This document shows, piece by piece, positions 25,225 to 33,075 of a DNA stretch of 64,000 nt. The notes under the pieces were generated by a model. That model worked only from the letters and a program-made list of their open reading frames with translations, did not search any database and was not told where the DNA came from. Every line of letters begins with the position of its first letter. The first letter of the stretch is position 1. Origin of the DNA: Amphiplicatus metriothermophilus. Its GTDB lineage: Bacteria; Pseudomonadota; Alphaproteobacteria; Caulobacterales; Parvularculaceae. Where the stretch lies: assembly GCF_900199215.1 (NCBI RefSeq), contig NZ_FZQA01000005.1, forward strand, positions 62,001 through 126,000. The letters run 5' to 3'. Made by a program: the position numbers and the translations under genes.

Positions 25225-26729
25225 GAACCGGACCTTTCCGGCGCTGTCGCGCGGGCCTGGCGCAGATAAATCATCTGGTCCGGCATCGCGCGAACGGTCT
25301 CGGCTATTTTCTCGCGCAGCGCGGCGAGACGGGCGTCAAGCATGGTTTCGGACAAGCCGTCTGCGAACGGATCATATCGTTCCGGATTTACTCCGGCGCC
25401 GAGTAAACTCGCAATCCACATTTCCTGATCGTAGATTTCCTCATCGAATTGCACGATCTGCCCGCGGCTGCGAAACTGCTCGATCTTGCGCCTGAGGTGG
25501 GGCGAAAGCGCTTTCTCCGCGCCGGCGGCCCAGGCATGCTGGCCAAGCTGTTCCGCCAGCCAGTACTGCAAAGTCACAAAATCATTGCACCGCTCAAACA
25601 CGTCGCTCATGATCCGGTTATATTCGTCCGTTTCGGCGCCGCTTTGCGAAGCTGGCAAGAGCTCGACCAGCGTTTTGAGCCCGGCGATCAGCGTCGCCGG
25701 CGCAGGGCAAAATAGCGGATCGAGACGGCAGGCCGACTCTCCAAGAGCCGCCACGTTGCCGATAGCCGGCGCGCGCCGGCCGCGGACAATTCGCTTCGCC
25801 TCCAGATTTTCCAGCGGACCGTGTTCGCGCGCCAGCGCATCGAGGCTGACCGCCCTGCTGTCATAGCCGATCATGCAGCGCGCGCCGTCCTGAAAAGGTA
25901 TGTCCATGCGCCAGCAGGTCTTCGCCGCGACGATGCGGGTCATGGAGGGCGAAGCGACCGACGAGGCGGCGAAAGTTATGACGCTATCGACGGCGCCAGG
26001 CGAGGGGAAGGAGGTCCAGGTCGCGCCCAGCGCGCCCTCGATGAGGGGAGCGGCGGCGCTGGCGCAGTCAAGCGCCAGGAAGGCGGGAATGATTTCGCCG
26101 TCGGCAAGCCTGACCGCATCAATCCCCTCTCGGCGCTCCTTCAGTAAGGCGTTCGCATAGCGCGCCCCGGCCTTTTTTGCGCCGTAATGCATCGCATAGC
26201 GACGCATGTAATCAGTATACAATTCAACGTCAACATGATAGCCGTATCTGTATGTCGAGCGGATATCTGCGGGATCGCGTGAAGGGTGTGCGAACTTCCC
26301 CGCGCGAGCGGCGGTTGCAGAAAGCGAGTAGCTGTCGAAGCGGTCTCCGCCCTTGACGATTCGCTGACGTTTTCGCCAGCATTGATGGAACGCAATCGTT
26401 TCGATCGGCGCGCCATATGCGCCAAAGGCGACCACGTAGTCTTTTCCAGGCTTCGTCCAGTCCAGAAAATGTGCGCCCAGCGAAAACGTTCCTCGGCAGT
26501 AACGGAGAAGGTCTCGCTCGTCGACGGCGAGTTCGGCGTGCAATGAACTCGTCGCCGGGCCGGCGAAAACGGCACAGTGGTCTTGCATCTCTTCGCGCGG
26601 GGGCGCGCAGACCACAATGTCATACCCGGCGCGCAATTTGCGTGTAAGATAAGCTGCGCTCAGCCATGCGTCGAATCCGTCGCCGATGATGACGATGTTG
26701 CGCGTCTCGCCGTGCGATTGGTTTGGCAT
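25221..26729 (-). CDS. Degenerate tryptophan-halogenase-like protein, copy 3
   Basis: A 502-residue paralogue that aligns along its length but has lost key motifs. GGGTAGWM is IIGDGFDAWL, GVGEATIP is absent (GPATSSLH region), the catalytic lysine is Ser83 in GTFSLGAHF, and WxWxIP is CWRMDIP. It is unlikely to halogenate. The frame is intact with no stop or frameshift and the ATGA overlap with its neighbour is kept, so it is probably selected as a non-catalytic partner or binding protein, not a recent pseudogene. The next upstream stop is 5 bases away, so it is fully within the operon. Confidence 0.82.
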   Translation of the reverse strand: MPNQSHGETRNIVIIGDGFDAWLSAAYLTRKLRAGYDIVVCAPPREEMQDHCAVFAGPATSSLHAELAVDERDLLRYCRGTFSLGAHFLDWTKPGKDYVVAFGAYGAPIETIAFHQCWRKRQRIVKGGDRFDSYSLSATAARAGKFAHPSRDPADIRSTYRYGYHVDVELYTDYMRRYAMHYGAKKAGARYANALLKERREGIDAVRLADGEIIPAFLALDCASAAAPLIEGALGATWTSFPSPGAVDSVITFAASSVASPSMTRIVAAKTCWRMDIPFQDGARCMIGYDSRAVSLDALAREHGPLENLEAKRIVRGRRAPAIGNVAALGESACRLDPLFCPAPATLIAGLKTLVELLPASQSGAETDEYNRIMSDVFERCNDFVTLQYWLAEQLGQHAWAAGAEKALSPHLRRKIEQFRSRGQIVQFDEEIYDQEMWIASLLGAGVNPERYDPFADGLSETMLDARLAALREKIAETVRAMPDQMIYLRQARATAPERSGS

Positions 26730-26734
26730 AAGTC

Positions 26735-28252
26735 TCAGACGGTTCCAGGCGCAGGACAGTAGCGCCGAATGAAATCGCTATGGTCGGGAAGGGACTCCGC
26801 CGTTTTCCTGATCAGGTTTCTCATGGCCGACAAAGTCTTTTCGAGTTCGTCTTCGGCGATGAATTCGGCGCGGGGATCGTACATGTCAGGCATGACCCGC
26901 TGCCCCAGATACACTGCGATCCAGCTCGGGTGCAGAAAAAGGCCGTCTTTGTATTTTACGACCACCCCGCGCTTGCGAAACAATGTCATTTTATAGGCGA
27001 GCGAGTCCGGGATTTTCATTGTACGTACGTAATCCCAGAATGGCGTGTCGTCGCGCTCGGTGGCATGGTAATGCAGGATGAGAAAATCACGGATTCGCTC
27101 ATACTCGAGATCCATCGCTCGGTTGAATTCGTCGATATCGCAGGCGCGAAAATCGCGATCCGGGAAGAGTTCAAGCAGCTTCGTGACGCTCGCCTGGATC
27201 AAATAAATGCTGGTCGATTCCAGCGGTTCGAGAAAGCCGCTTGAAAGGCCGATCGAAACGCAATTCTTCACCCATTGTCTGCGCCGCTTGCCGGCGCGGA
27301 AGCGCAGAAAATTTGGTTCCGCCCGCGGTCTTCCCTCGAGGCTGGCCATCAACGTTTGCGCCGCCTCGTCGTCGCTGACGTGCTCGCTGCAATAGACATA
27401 GCCATTGCCGACGCGGTGCTGAAGCGGGATTCGCCATTGCCAGCCGGCGCCGCGCGCCGTCGCGCGCGTATAGGGCAGAGACGGCGCCGCGTTTTCGCAT
27501 GGAACGGCGACCGCCCGGTCGCAGGGCAGGACTGCCGACCAGTCCTCGAAGCCGGCTTTCAGCGTCTGCTCGATCAGGAGGCCGCGAAAACCGGAGCAGT
27601 CAACGAACAGATCGGCCTCGACTCGCCTTCCGTCCTCGGTTTTGACCGCTTCGATGAATCCATCCTCTCCACGCTGTATTACGGTGGTGATTTTTCCCTC
27701 GATACGGCGCACGCCGCACGCTTCGGCGAAGCGTCGCAAGTATTTCGCATAAAGGCCTGCGTCGAACTGGTACGCATATGAGAAAGACGACATGACGGAG
27801 CGCTCGTCTTCGACCGGCATGGCGAAGCGTCCAAACTCGGAAATCATGACTGGCGCGGAGAATTCGCCAATGCGCCATGCGCGCCCCCGTTGGCGCAGCC
27901 TCAACCAGTAGTGGTGGAAGGGAACTCCCTTGATGTCGCGGCCATAGTCGCCGAAAGGATGGATGTAGGCGTCGCCCTTACGCGCCCAATCGCGAAACTC
28001 GATGCCGAGTTTGAACGTTGCGGCTGTCTGGGCCATGAAGTCGGCCTCGTCGATCCCGAGCCGACGATTGAAAAATCGGATATGGGGCAGCGTCGCTTCG
28101 CCGACGCCGACCGTGCCGATTTGGTCTGACTCCAAGAGCGTCACGTCGATCTTGAGCGGCGCGAGAAGCTTTCCCATCGCAGCCGCCGTCATCCATCCTG
28201 CGGTTCCGCCGCCGACGATCAAAATGCGTTTTATCAAAGCGCTCTGGCTCAT
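26735..28252 (-). CDS. Flavin-dependent tryptophan-halogenase family protein, copy 4 (first gene of operon)
   Basis: A roughly 505-residue intact halogenase-like protein with GGGTAGWM, GVGEATLP, FKLGIEFRDW with the expected catalytic lysine, and WQWRIPLQHR. It is the promoter-proximal gene of the four-copy operon, divergent from the TonB receptor. ATG 28252 is used because the FAD-binding strand begins about 8 residues later; the frame stays open to 28384, but that would add a tail of low-complexity basic sequence and approach the operators. Two operators at 28388-28424 lie in the shared upstream region. Confidence 0.9.
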   Translation of the reverse strand: MSQSALIKRILIVGGGTAGWMTAAAMGKLLAPLKIDVTLLESDQIGTVGVGEATLPHIRFFNRRLGIDEADFMAQTAATFKLGIEFRDWARKGDAYIHPFGDYGRDIKGVPFHHYWLRLRQRGRAWRIGEFSAPVMISEFGRFAMPVEDERSVMSSFSYAYQFDAGLYAKYLRRFAEACGVRRIEGKITTVIQRGEDGFIEAVKTEDGRRVEADLFVDCSGFRGLLIEQTLKAGFEDWSAVLPCDRAVAVPCENAAPSLPYTRATARGAGWQWRIPLQHRVGNGYVYCSEHVSDDEAAQTLMASLEGRPRAEPNFLRFRAGKRRRQWVKNCVSIGLSSGFLEPLESTSIYLIQASVTKLLELFPDRDFRACDIDEFNRAMDLEYERIRDFLILHYHATERDDTPFWDYVRTMKIPDSLAYKMTLFRKRGVVVKYKDGLFLHPSWIAVYLGQRVMPDMYDPRAEFIAEDELEKTLSAMRNLIRKTAESLPDHSDFIRRYCPAPGTV

Positions 28253-28387
28253 TACCGTGCGATCCGGATGCGACGCGTTTGGCTGTTCTCGGGCAGCCCG
28301 TTGCGCGCCATGAACTTGCAGCGTTCGACGATAGCGAGGCGCGTCGAAACGGGGTGTTGGATTTTTGCCATACCTGCGGCCCAAGTG

Positions 28388-28403
28388 TTGTGAGCGCTAC
28401 AAA
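28388..28403. promoter_or_regulatory. XylR-like operator, halogenase/TonB receptor promoter, site A
   Basis: TTGTGAGCGCTACAAA has a perfect AGCGCT centre. It lies 21 bp, two helical turns, from site B, which would suit cooperative binding on one face of the DNA. Confidence 0.5.
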
Positions 28404-28408
28404 AGATA

Positions 28409-28424
28409 TTGATAGCGCAAACAT
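28409..28424. promoter_or_regulatory. XylR-like operator, halogenase/TonB receptor promoter, site B
   Basis: TTGATAGCGCAAACAT matches the shared palindrome strongly on its right half. It lies 98 bp upstream of the TonB receptor start. Confidence 0.6.
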
Positions 28425-28522
28425 TCTGTGTTCACATCCCCGTCATCAATACGAATCCATGCGGGCGAACCGCTTGGCCAGGCGCGCTCGGGACCATCCG
28501 GCGGGGCGATAGGGAGGCGAAG

Positions 28523-31500
28523 GTGTTGAAACTCAAGGCGAAAAATAGTTCGAGAACGCGCGCGCCGCATAACCGCGCGCTTTTCTTTTGCGGCGCCTCG
28601 GCCATGGCTTTGGCGGCTGCGCAGCCCGTTTGGGCGCAAGAAGAGATTGATGAGACTGCGGGTGTTGCGCTGCAAAATGAAGACGGCCAAGATGAAATCG
28701 TCGTCAGGGGCATCAGGCGGTCGCTTCAGAACGCGCAAAGCATAAAGCAAAACGCGGACACGTTTGTCGATGCGGTGACCGCGGAGGATATCGGCGCGCT
28801 GCCGGACCGTTCCGTCACTGAGGCTTTGCAACGCGTGCCCGGCATCGCGATCAGCCGCTTCGCGGCGGCGGACGATCCGGATCACTTCTCTATCGAAGGG
28901 CAGGGCGTCGTCGTCCGCGGTCTGACCTATGTTCGCTCTGAACTGAACGGGCGCGACACTTTCAGCGCAAACAACGGCCGGGCGCTGAGCTTCTCCGACG
29001 TGCCGCCCGAGCTGCTGGCCTCCGTCCAGGTGTTCAAGAACCAAACGGCCGACCTAATTGAAGGCGGCATCGCGGGGTCGATCAATCTTGTCACGCGCAA
29101 GCCCTTCGATCAGCCCGGACATCTCATCGCCGGCTCGGCGGAATACAACTATTCCGATTTTCGCGATCAGGGCGCGCCAACCTTCTCCGGGCTTCTGTCA
29201 AATCGGTGGGAAACCGGCGTCGGCGAGTTCGGCGTTCTCGTGAACGCCGTCTATTCGGAGCTTGAAACGCGCTCCGACGGCACGCAGATATCCAGCTTCC
29301 AGCCGCGGGATGATCTGGCGCCTCAGCGCGTGTGGGTTCCGGAAGGCGCGGTCGTGCGCACTCAGGATTATGATCGCGAGCGGTTGGGTTACGGCGGCTC
29401 TGCTCAATGGCAAAATCCGGACAAAACTATCCTGGCGACGTTCGAGTTCCTGCGCTCGGAGGCGACGACGTCGTGGAACGAGCACGTTTCCGAAATCGCT
29501 ACGGACAATGTCGGCGATACCGCGTTTTTCTTCGTTCCCGGCACGGAATTCGGTTTTGGTGCGGATGATCTGCTGACTCATGGCGTTCTTTCCGCGCCGA
29601 CGGGGTGGAAAGCCGACCAGGGCGCGCGCGTCGACGAAGGCGGGCGCCGCACGCCGATTTACGGACTGCAGTCCAACAATATCTTCCGAGGGGTCGAGCA
29701 GGAGTACATGACCCAGGACCTCTCCTTCAATCTGAAGTGGGCGGCGTCGGATCGATTGAGATTCAACTTCGACTTCCAGCGGGTCAAGTCGACCGTCGAC
29801 AATGTCGACTTCGGACTATGGGGATCGACATTCCAGGATGTCGCGCTCGACATGCGCACGAGCATCCCGAATATTACCTTCCTGCCACCAAATGAAATTC
29901 CGGGGAACGGCGGCGGCCAACCATCAGACGTCGATTGCGCTCCGATCACCAGCGGGGCCGTCCCCCCGGAGGAAGGCGTCGCTTCGTGTCCTGTGTATTT
30001 CGATCCGCCCCATGACAGCTTCGCCGATCCCTTCAATTCTTTCTGGCGTGCCGCCATGGATCATTTCGAGGACAGCGAGGGCACAGAAAACGCTTTTCGC
30101 GCCGACGCCGAGTACGACTTTGACGGCGACGCCGGCTGGTTGCAGGCGGTTCGCATCGGCGGGCGCTATTCGGAACGCGACCAGACCACTCGCTTCTCGA
30201 CCTACAATTGGGGCGCGCTGAGCGAAATCTGGGGGAATGGCGGACCGGTGTGGTTCGACGAAGTCGGCGTTCCTGAAGGAATGGTCGCTAATTTCGACTG
30301 GGAGGATTTCCATCGGGGCGACACGATACAACCGCCGCCTTTCCCCTATTTCGCGCTCAATCCCGCGAAAAATTACGATGCGACCGCCGATTTTGCAGAC
30401 AGCGTCGTCTCGGCGTGGCTAAGCGGAGGCGCGCCTGCGGGAGGGTCGGGCGGATGGCGGCGGCTGTCCGAGCGCGAAGGGCTCGTCGCAGGCACTCCCT
30501 ATCTCCCCGGCGAAATCGCCGACGTGGTCGAGGAAAATTGGGCCGGATACGTCAAGTTCGATTATGAGATTGATGACTTCCTGAATTCCGGTTGGGGACT
30601 CAACGGGAATTTCGGCGTGCGCTATGTCAGAACGAATGTGACGTCTACAGGCGCGTTCCAGTTTCCCGACGCCTCCGCCGATTTCCCGATCAATACCGGT
30701 CTGCCGCCGATTTCAGACCCCGACAATCCGGATTTTCCCGGCGGCGACAATCGCTGTGCGACGCCTATCGTCGACGACATGGGGCCGGGACCGGGCGTGC
30801 CGCAACCCGGCTATACGGCGCCAGGCTTTTGCGACTTGCCGGCTCAAGAGCAGGCTGATCTTATTCAGTTTGCCAACAATAGCTTCGAAGTCCGCGATGT
30901 CGATCACAAGTATGACGTCTGGCTGCCGAGCTTCAATGCGCGGCTGGAGTTGGGCGAAGGCCGCCTGATCCGCTTCGCTTACTCGAAGTCAATCGCACGG
31001 CCAGATGTCGGTTTGCTGAGGACGTCCTTTACGATCGATCCGCTGACGCAGGACGATCCGAGAACGCCTGGCCCTGATCCGACGCCGGGCGGTTCAGGCT
31101 TTTTCGGCTTCACTGCGAGCGGCGGCAATCCGTTCCTGGATCCGATCAAGTCGCACAATTTCGACCTGTCATATGAATGGTACTTCGCCGATGTCGGCTC
31201 GCTGACGATCAGCGCCTTTTACAAGCTGATCAGCGACATCATCATTCAAGGGGCAGGCGACGTGACCTTTTCCAATAACGGGGTCACGGTCGACAACGTC
31301 TATACTCGACAGCCGACAAACTCGCCGGAAACGGCGACGATCCGAGGGTTCGAGATCGCCCATCAGCAGTTCTACGACTTCCTGCCCGGCGTGCTGAGCG
31401 GGATCGGGACGCAGTTCACGTACACCTTCATCGACAACAAGGGGGTTCCCTCGGCGGGCGTCAATCCAACTTCGTCGACGCCGGCGGGCAATGACCCTTT

Positions 31501-31864
31501 GATCGATCTGTCCGATTTCCCGCTGGAAGGACTTTCGAAGCACAACATCAACGCTTCGGTGATCTACGAAAAAGGACCGATCTCGACGCGTCTGTCTTAT
31601 AACTGGCGGAGCGATTATCTGGTGACGGCGCGCGACGTTATTACGCCGTTCTATCCGATCTTCCAAAATTCGACCGGGCAGCTCGACGGGTCGTTCTTCT
31701 ATACGATCAACGACAATGTGAAGATCGGGGTGCAGGCGGCGAATATCCTGAACGAAATCACCGAAACCGAATCCTTTATCCCGGATTCGGACGGTCGACG
31801 CGGCGCGCGCTCCTTCTTCGAGAACGACCGACGCGTAACGCTGTCGGCGCGGTTCAGTTTCTAG
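28523..31864 (+). CDS. TonB-dependent receptor (Caulobacter/Xanthomonas type), probable xylo-oligosaccharide uptake
   Basis: An outer-membrane transporter of 1113 residues. It has a signal peptide ending PVWAQ, a TonB-box region around DEIVVRG, a plug domain with RSVTEALQRVPGIAISRF and a long beta-barrel ending in ARFSF with the C-terminal Phe. Its size and plug type match the carbohydrate-associated receptors of Caulobacter and Xanthomonas, not siderophore receptors. GTG 28523 is the chosen start, with GGGAGG upstream. It is divergent from the halogenase operon, with two operators between. Glucuronoxylan-derived oligosaccharides are the likely cargo by context. Confidence 0.9.
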   Translation: MLKLKAKNSSRTRAPHNRALFFCGASAMALAAAQPVWAQEEIDETAGVALQNEDGQDEIVVRGIRRSLQNAQSIKQNADTFVDAVTAEDIGALPDRSVTEALQRVPGIAISRFAAADDPDHFSIEGQGVVVRGLTYVRSELNGRDTFSANNGRALSFSDVPPELLASVQVFKNQTADLIEGGIAGSINLVTRKPFDQPGHLIAGSAEYNYSDFRDQGAPTFSGLLSNRWETGVGEFGVLVNAVYSELETRSDGTQISSFQPRDDLAPQRVWVPEGAVVRTQDYDRERLGYGGSAQWQNPDKTILATFEFLRSEATTSWNEHVSEIATDNVGDTAFFFVPGTEFGFGADDLLTHGVLSAPTGWKADQGARVDEGGRRTPIYGLQSNNIFRGVEQEYMTQDLSFNLKWAASDRLRFNFDFQRVKSTVDNVDFGLWGSTFQDVALDMRTSIPNITFLPPNEIPGNGGGQPSDVDCAPITSGAVPPEEGVASCPVYFDPPHDSFADPFNSFWRAAMDHFEDSEGTENAFRADAEYDFDGDAGWLQAVRIGGRYSERDQTTRFSTYNWGALSEIWGNGGPVWFDEVGVPEGMVANFDWEDFHRGDTIQPPPFPYFALNPAKNYDATADFADSVVSAWLSGGAPAGGSGGWRRLSEREGLVAGTPYLPGEIADVVEENWAGYVKFDYEIDDFLNSGWGLNGNFGVRYVRTNVTSTGAFQFPDASADFPINTGLPPISDPDNPDFPGGDNRCATPIVDDMGPGPGVPQPGYTAPGFCDLPAQEQADLIQFANNSFEVRDVDHKYDVWLPSFNARLELGEGRLIRFAYSKSIARPDVGLLRTSFTIDPLTQDDPRTPGPDPTPGGSGFFGFTASGGNPFLDPIKSHNFDLSYEWYFADVGSLTISAFYKLISDIIIQGAGDVTFSNNGVTVDNVYTRQPTNSPETATIRGFEIAHQQFYDFLPGVLSGIGTQFTYTFIDNKGVPSAGVNPTSSTPAGNDPLIDLSDFPLEGLSKHNINASVIYEKGPISTRLSYNWRSDYLVTARDVITPFYPIFQNSTGQLDGSFFYTINDNVKIGVQAANILNEITETESFIPDSDGRRGARSFFENDRRVTLSARFSF

Positions 31865-31891
31865 CCGACGCCGGCGCTCCTCTCTCAGGAA

Positions 31892-31921
31892 ACGCGCCGC
31901 AGCTTCCGGGCTGCGGCGCGT
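31892..31921 (+). terminator. Hairpin after the TonB receptor
   Basis: A perfect 11-bp GC-rich stem (31892-31902 with 31911-31921) with an 8-base loop, 27 bases after the receptor stop. The downstream run is only weakly T-rich, so termination may be partial and the following cupin-like gene may be co-transcribed. Confidence 0.55.
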
Positions 31922-31979
31922 CCGTGTTCTCACGGGCATGGCGATGGCGACCGCAGATCCGCCCTGTTATGCTGGGATC

Positions 31980-33026
31980 ATGGAAGTGAAACCTCGCCAG
32001 ATCAGCGTGATCGAAGTACTGGCGCCGCAAGAATTCCACGCAGAAATCGTCCCTGCCGGGCAGCCAGTCGTCTTGAAGGGGCTCGCCGCCCATTGGCCGG
32101 CTGTCGAGCAGGCGCGGCGTGGAGAGGCGGCGCTGGTCGAGTACGCGCTTCGCTTCGATTCGAAAAAGCCGGCGGAAACGATTATCGGCGATCCGGGGAT
32201 CAAGGGACGATTTTTCTATACGGAAGACCTAAAAGCGCTGAATTTCGCACGCCGGCCGATCCCGATCGCCGCAACGCTCAGACACCTTCTCGCAATCCGA
32301 ACGGTTGATGCGCCGCCCGCCTGTTATATTCAATCGGTTCCGATTTCTGAGTATCTACCGGGATTTGAAGATGAAAACAGGCTGGAATTCGCTCCCCCCT
32401 CGGCCGAGCCCCGCATCTGGATCGGCAACCGGTTGACGGTTCAGACGCATTTTGATCTCTCCGAAAACATCGCCGTCGTCGTAGCGGGCCGGCGCCGTTT
32501 CACGCTCTTTCCGCCTGATCAGCTTCCCAATCTTTACCCCGGCCCGTTCGAGCTGACGCTGGCCGGCCCGCCGGTGAGCATGGTGCGCCTCGATGCGCCG
32601 GACATGGAAAAATATCCTAGATTCGTCGAAGCCATGTGCCGGGCGCAGACTGCTGAACTCGAACCTGGCGATGCGATCTACATCCCTTATTTCTGGTGGC
32701 ATCACGTCGAGTCGCTTGAATGGTTCAACGTGCTCGTAAATTATTGGTGGAGCGAGTCGGCGCCGGATCTCGGCTCGCCTTTCGACTGTCTTCTTCATGG
32801 TCTTATCGCATTGCGCGACATGCCGCCGCGCTATCGCGAGATCTGGCGCATGGTGTTCGACCATTATGTGTTCAAGCGCAATGGCGAGCCTGTCGAACAT
32901 TTGCCTCCTGACGCGCGCGGCGCGCTTGGCGATCGCGATCCCAGGCGGATCGAACGCATGCGCAAGATGCTGGCGCATGCTTTGGCGCGTGAGGCGGGGC
33001 TGGCACGTCCGAGCCGCGCCGGTTGA
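31980..33026 (+). CDS. Cupin/JmjC-like Fe(II)/2-oxoglutarate oxygenase family protein, copy 2
   Basis: A 348-residue paralogue of the 18033-19103 protein, sharing PVVLKGLA-type N-terminal sequence, the His-x-Asp pair in QTHFDLSENIAVVVAG, RRRFTLFPPDQ and the distal histidine in YFWWHHVESL. It lies directly downstream of the TonB receptor. ATG 31980 is preferred because it lines up with the start of copy 1; an in-frame ATG at 31938 is possible. It is probably an iron-dependent hydroxylase of a protein or glycan in this uptake system. No characterised function is known to me. Confidence 0.82.
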   Translation: MEVKPRQISVIEVLAPQEFHAEIVPAGQPVVLKGLAAHWPAVEQARRGEAALVEYALRFDSKKPAETIIGDPGIKGRFFYTEDLKALNFARRPIPIAATLRHLLAIRTVDAPPACYIQSVPISEYLPGFEDENRLEFAPPSAEPRIWIGNRLTVQTHFDLSENIAVVVAGRRRFTLFPPDQLPNLYPGPFELTLAGPPVSMVRLDAPDMEKYPRFVEAMCRAQTAELEPGDAIYIPYFWWHHVESLEWFNVLVNYWWSESAPDLGSPFDCLLHGLIALRDMPPRYREIWRMVFDHYVFKRNGEPVEHLPPDARGALGDRDPRRIERMRKMLAHALAREAGLARPSRAG

Positions 33027-33075
33027 GCGCGCGGGATTTCGCTCGCATGACGCTTCGCGCCGCTCGCCGCCGCTT

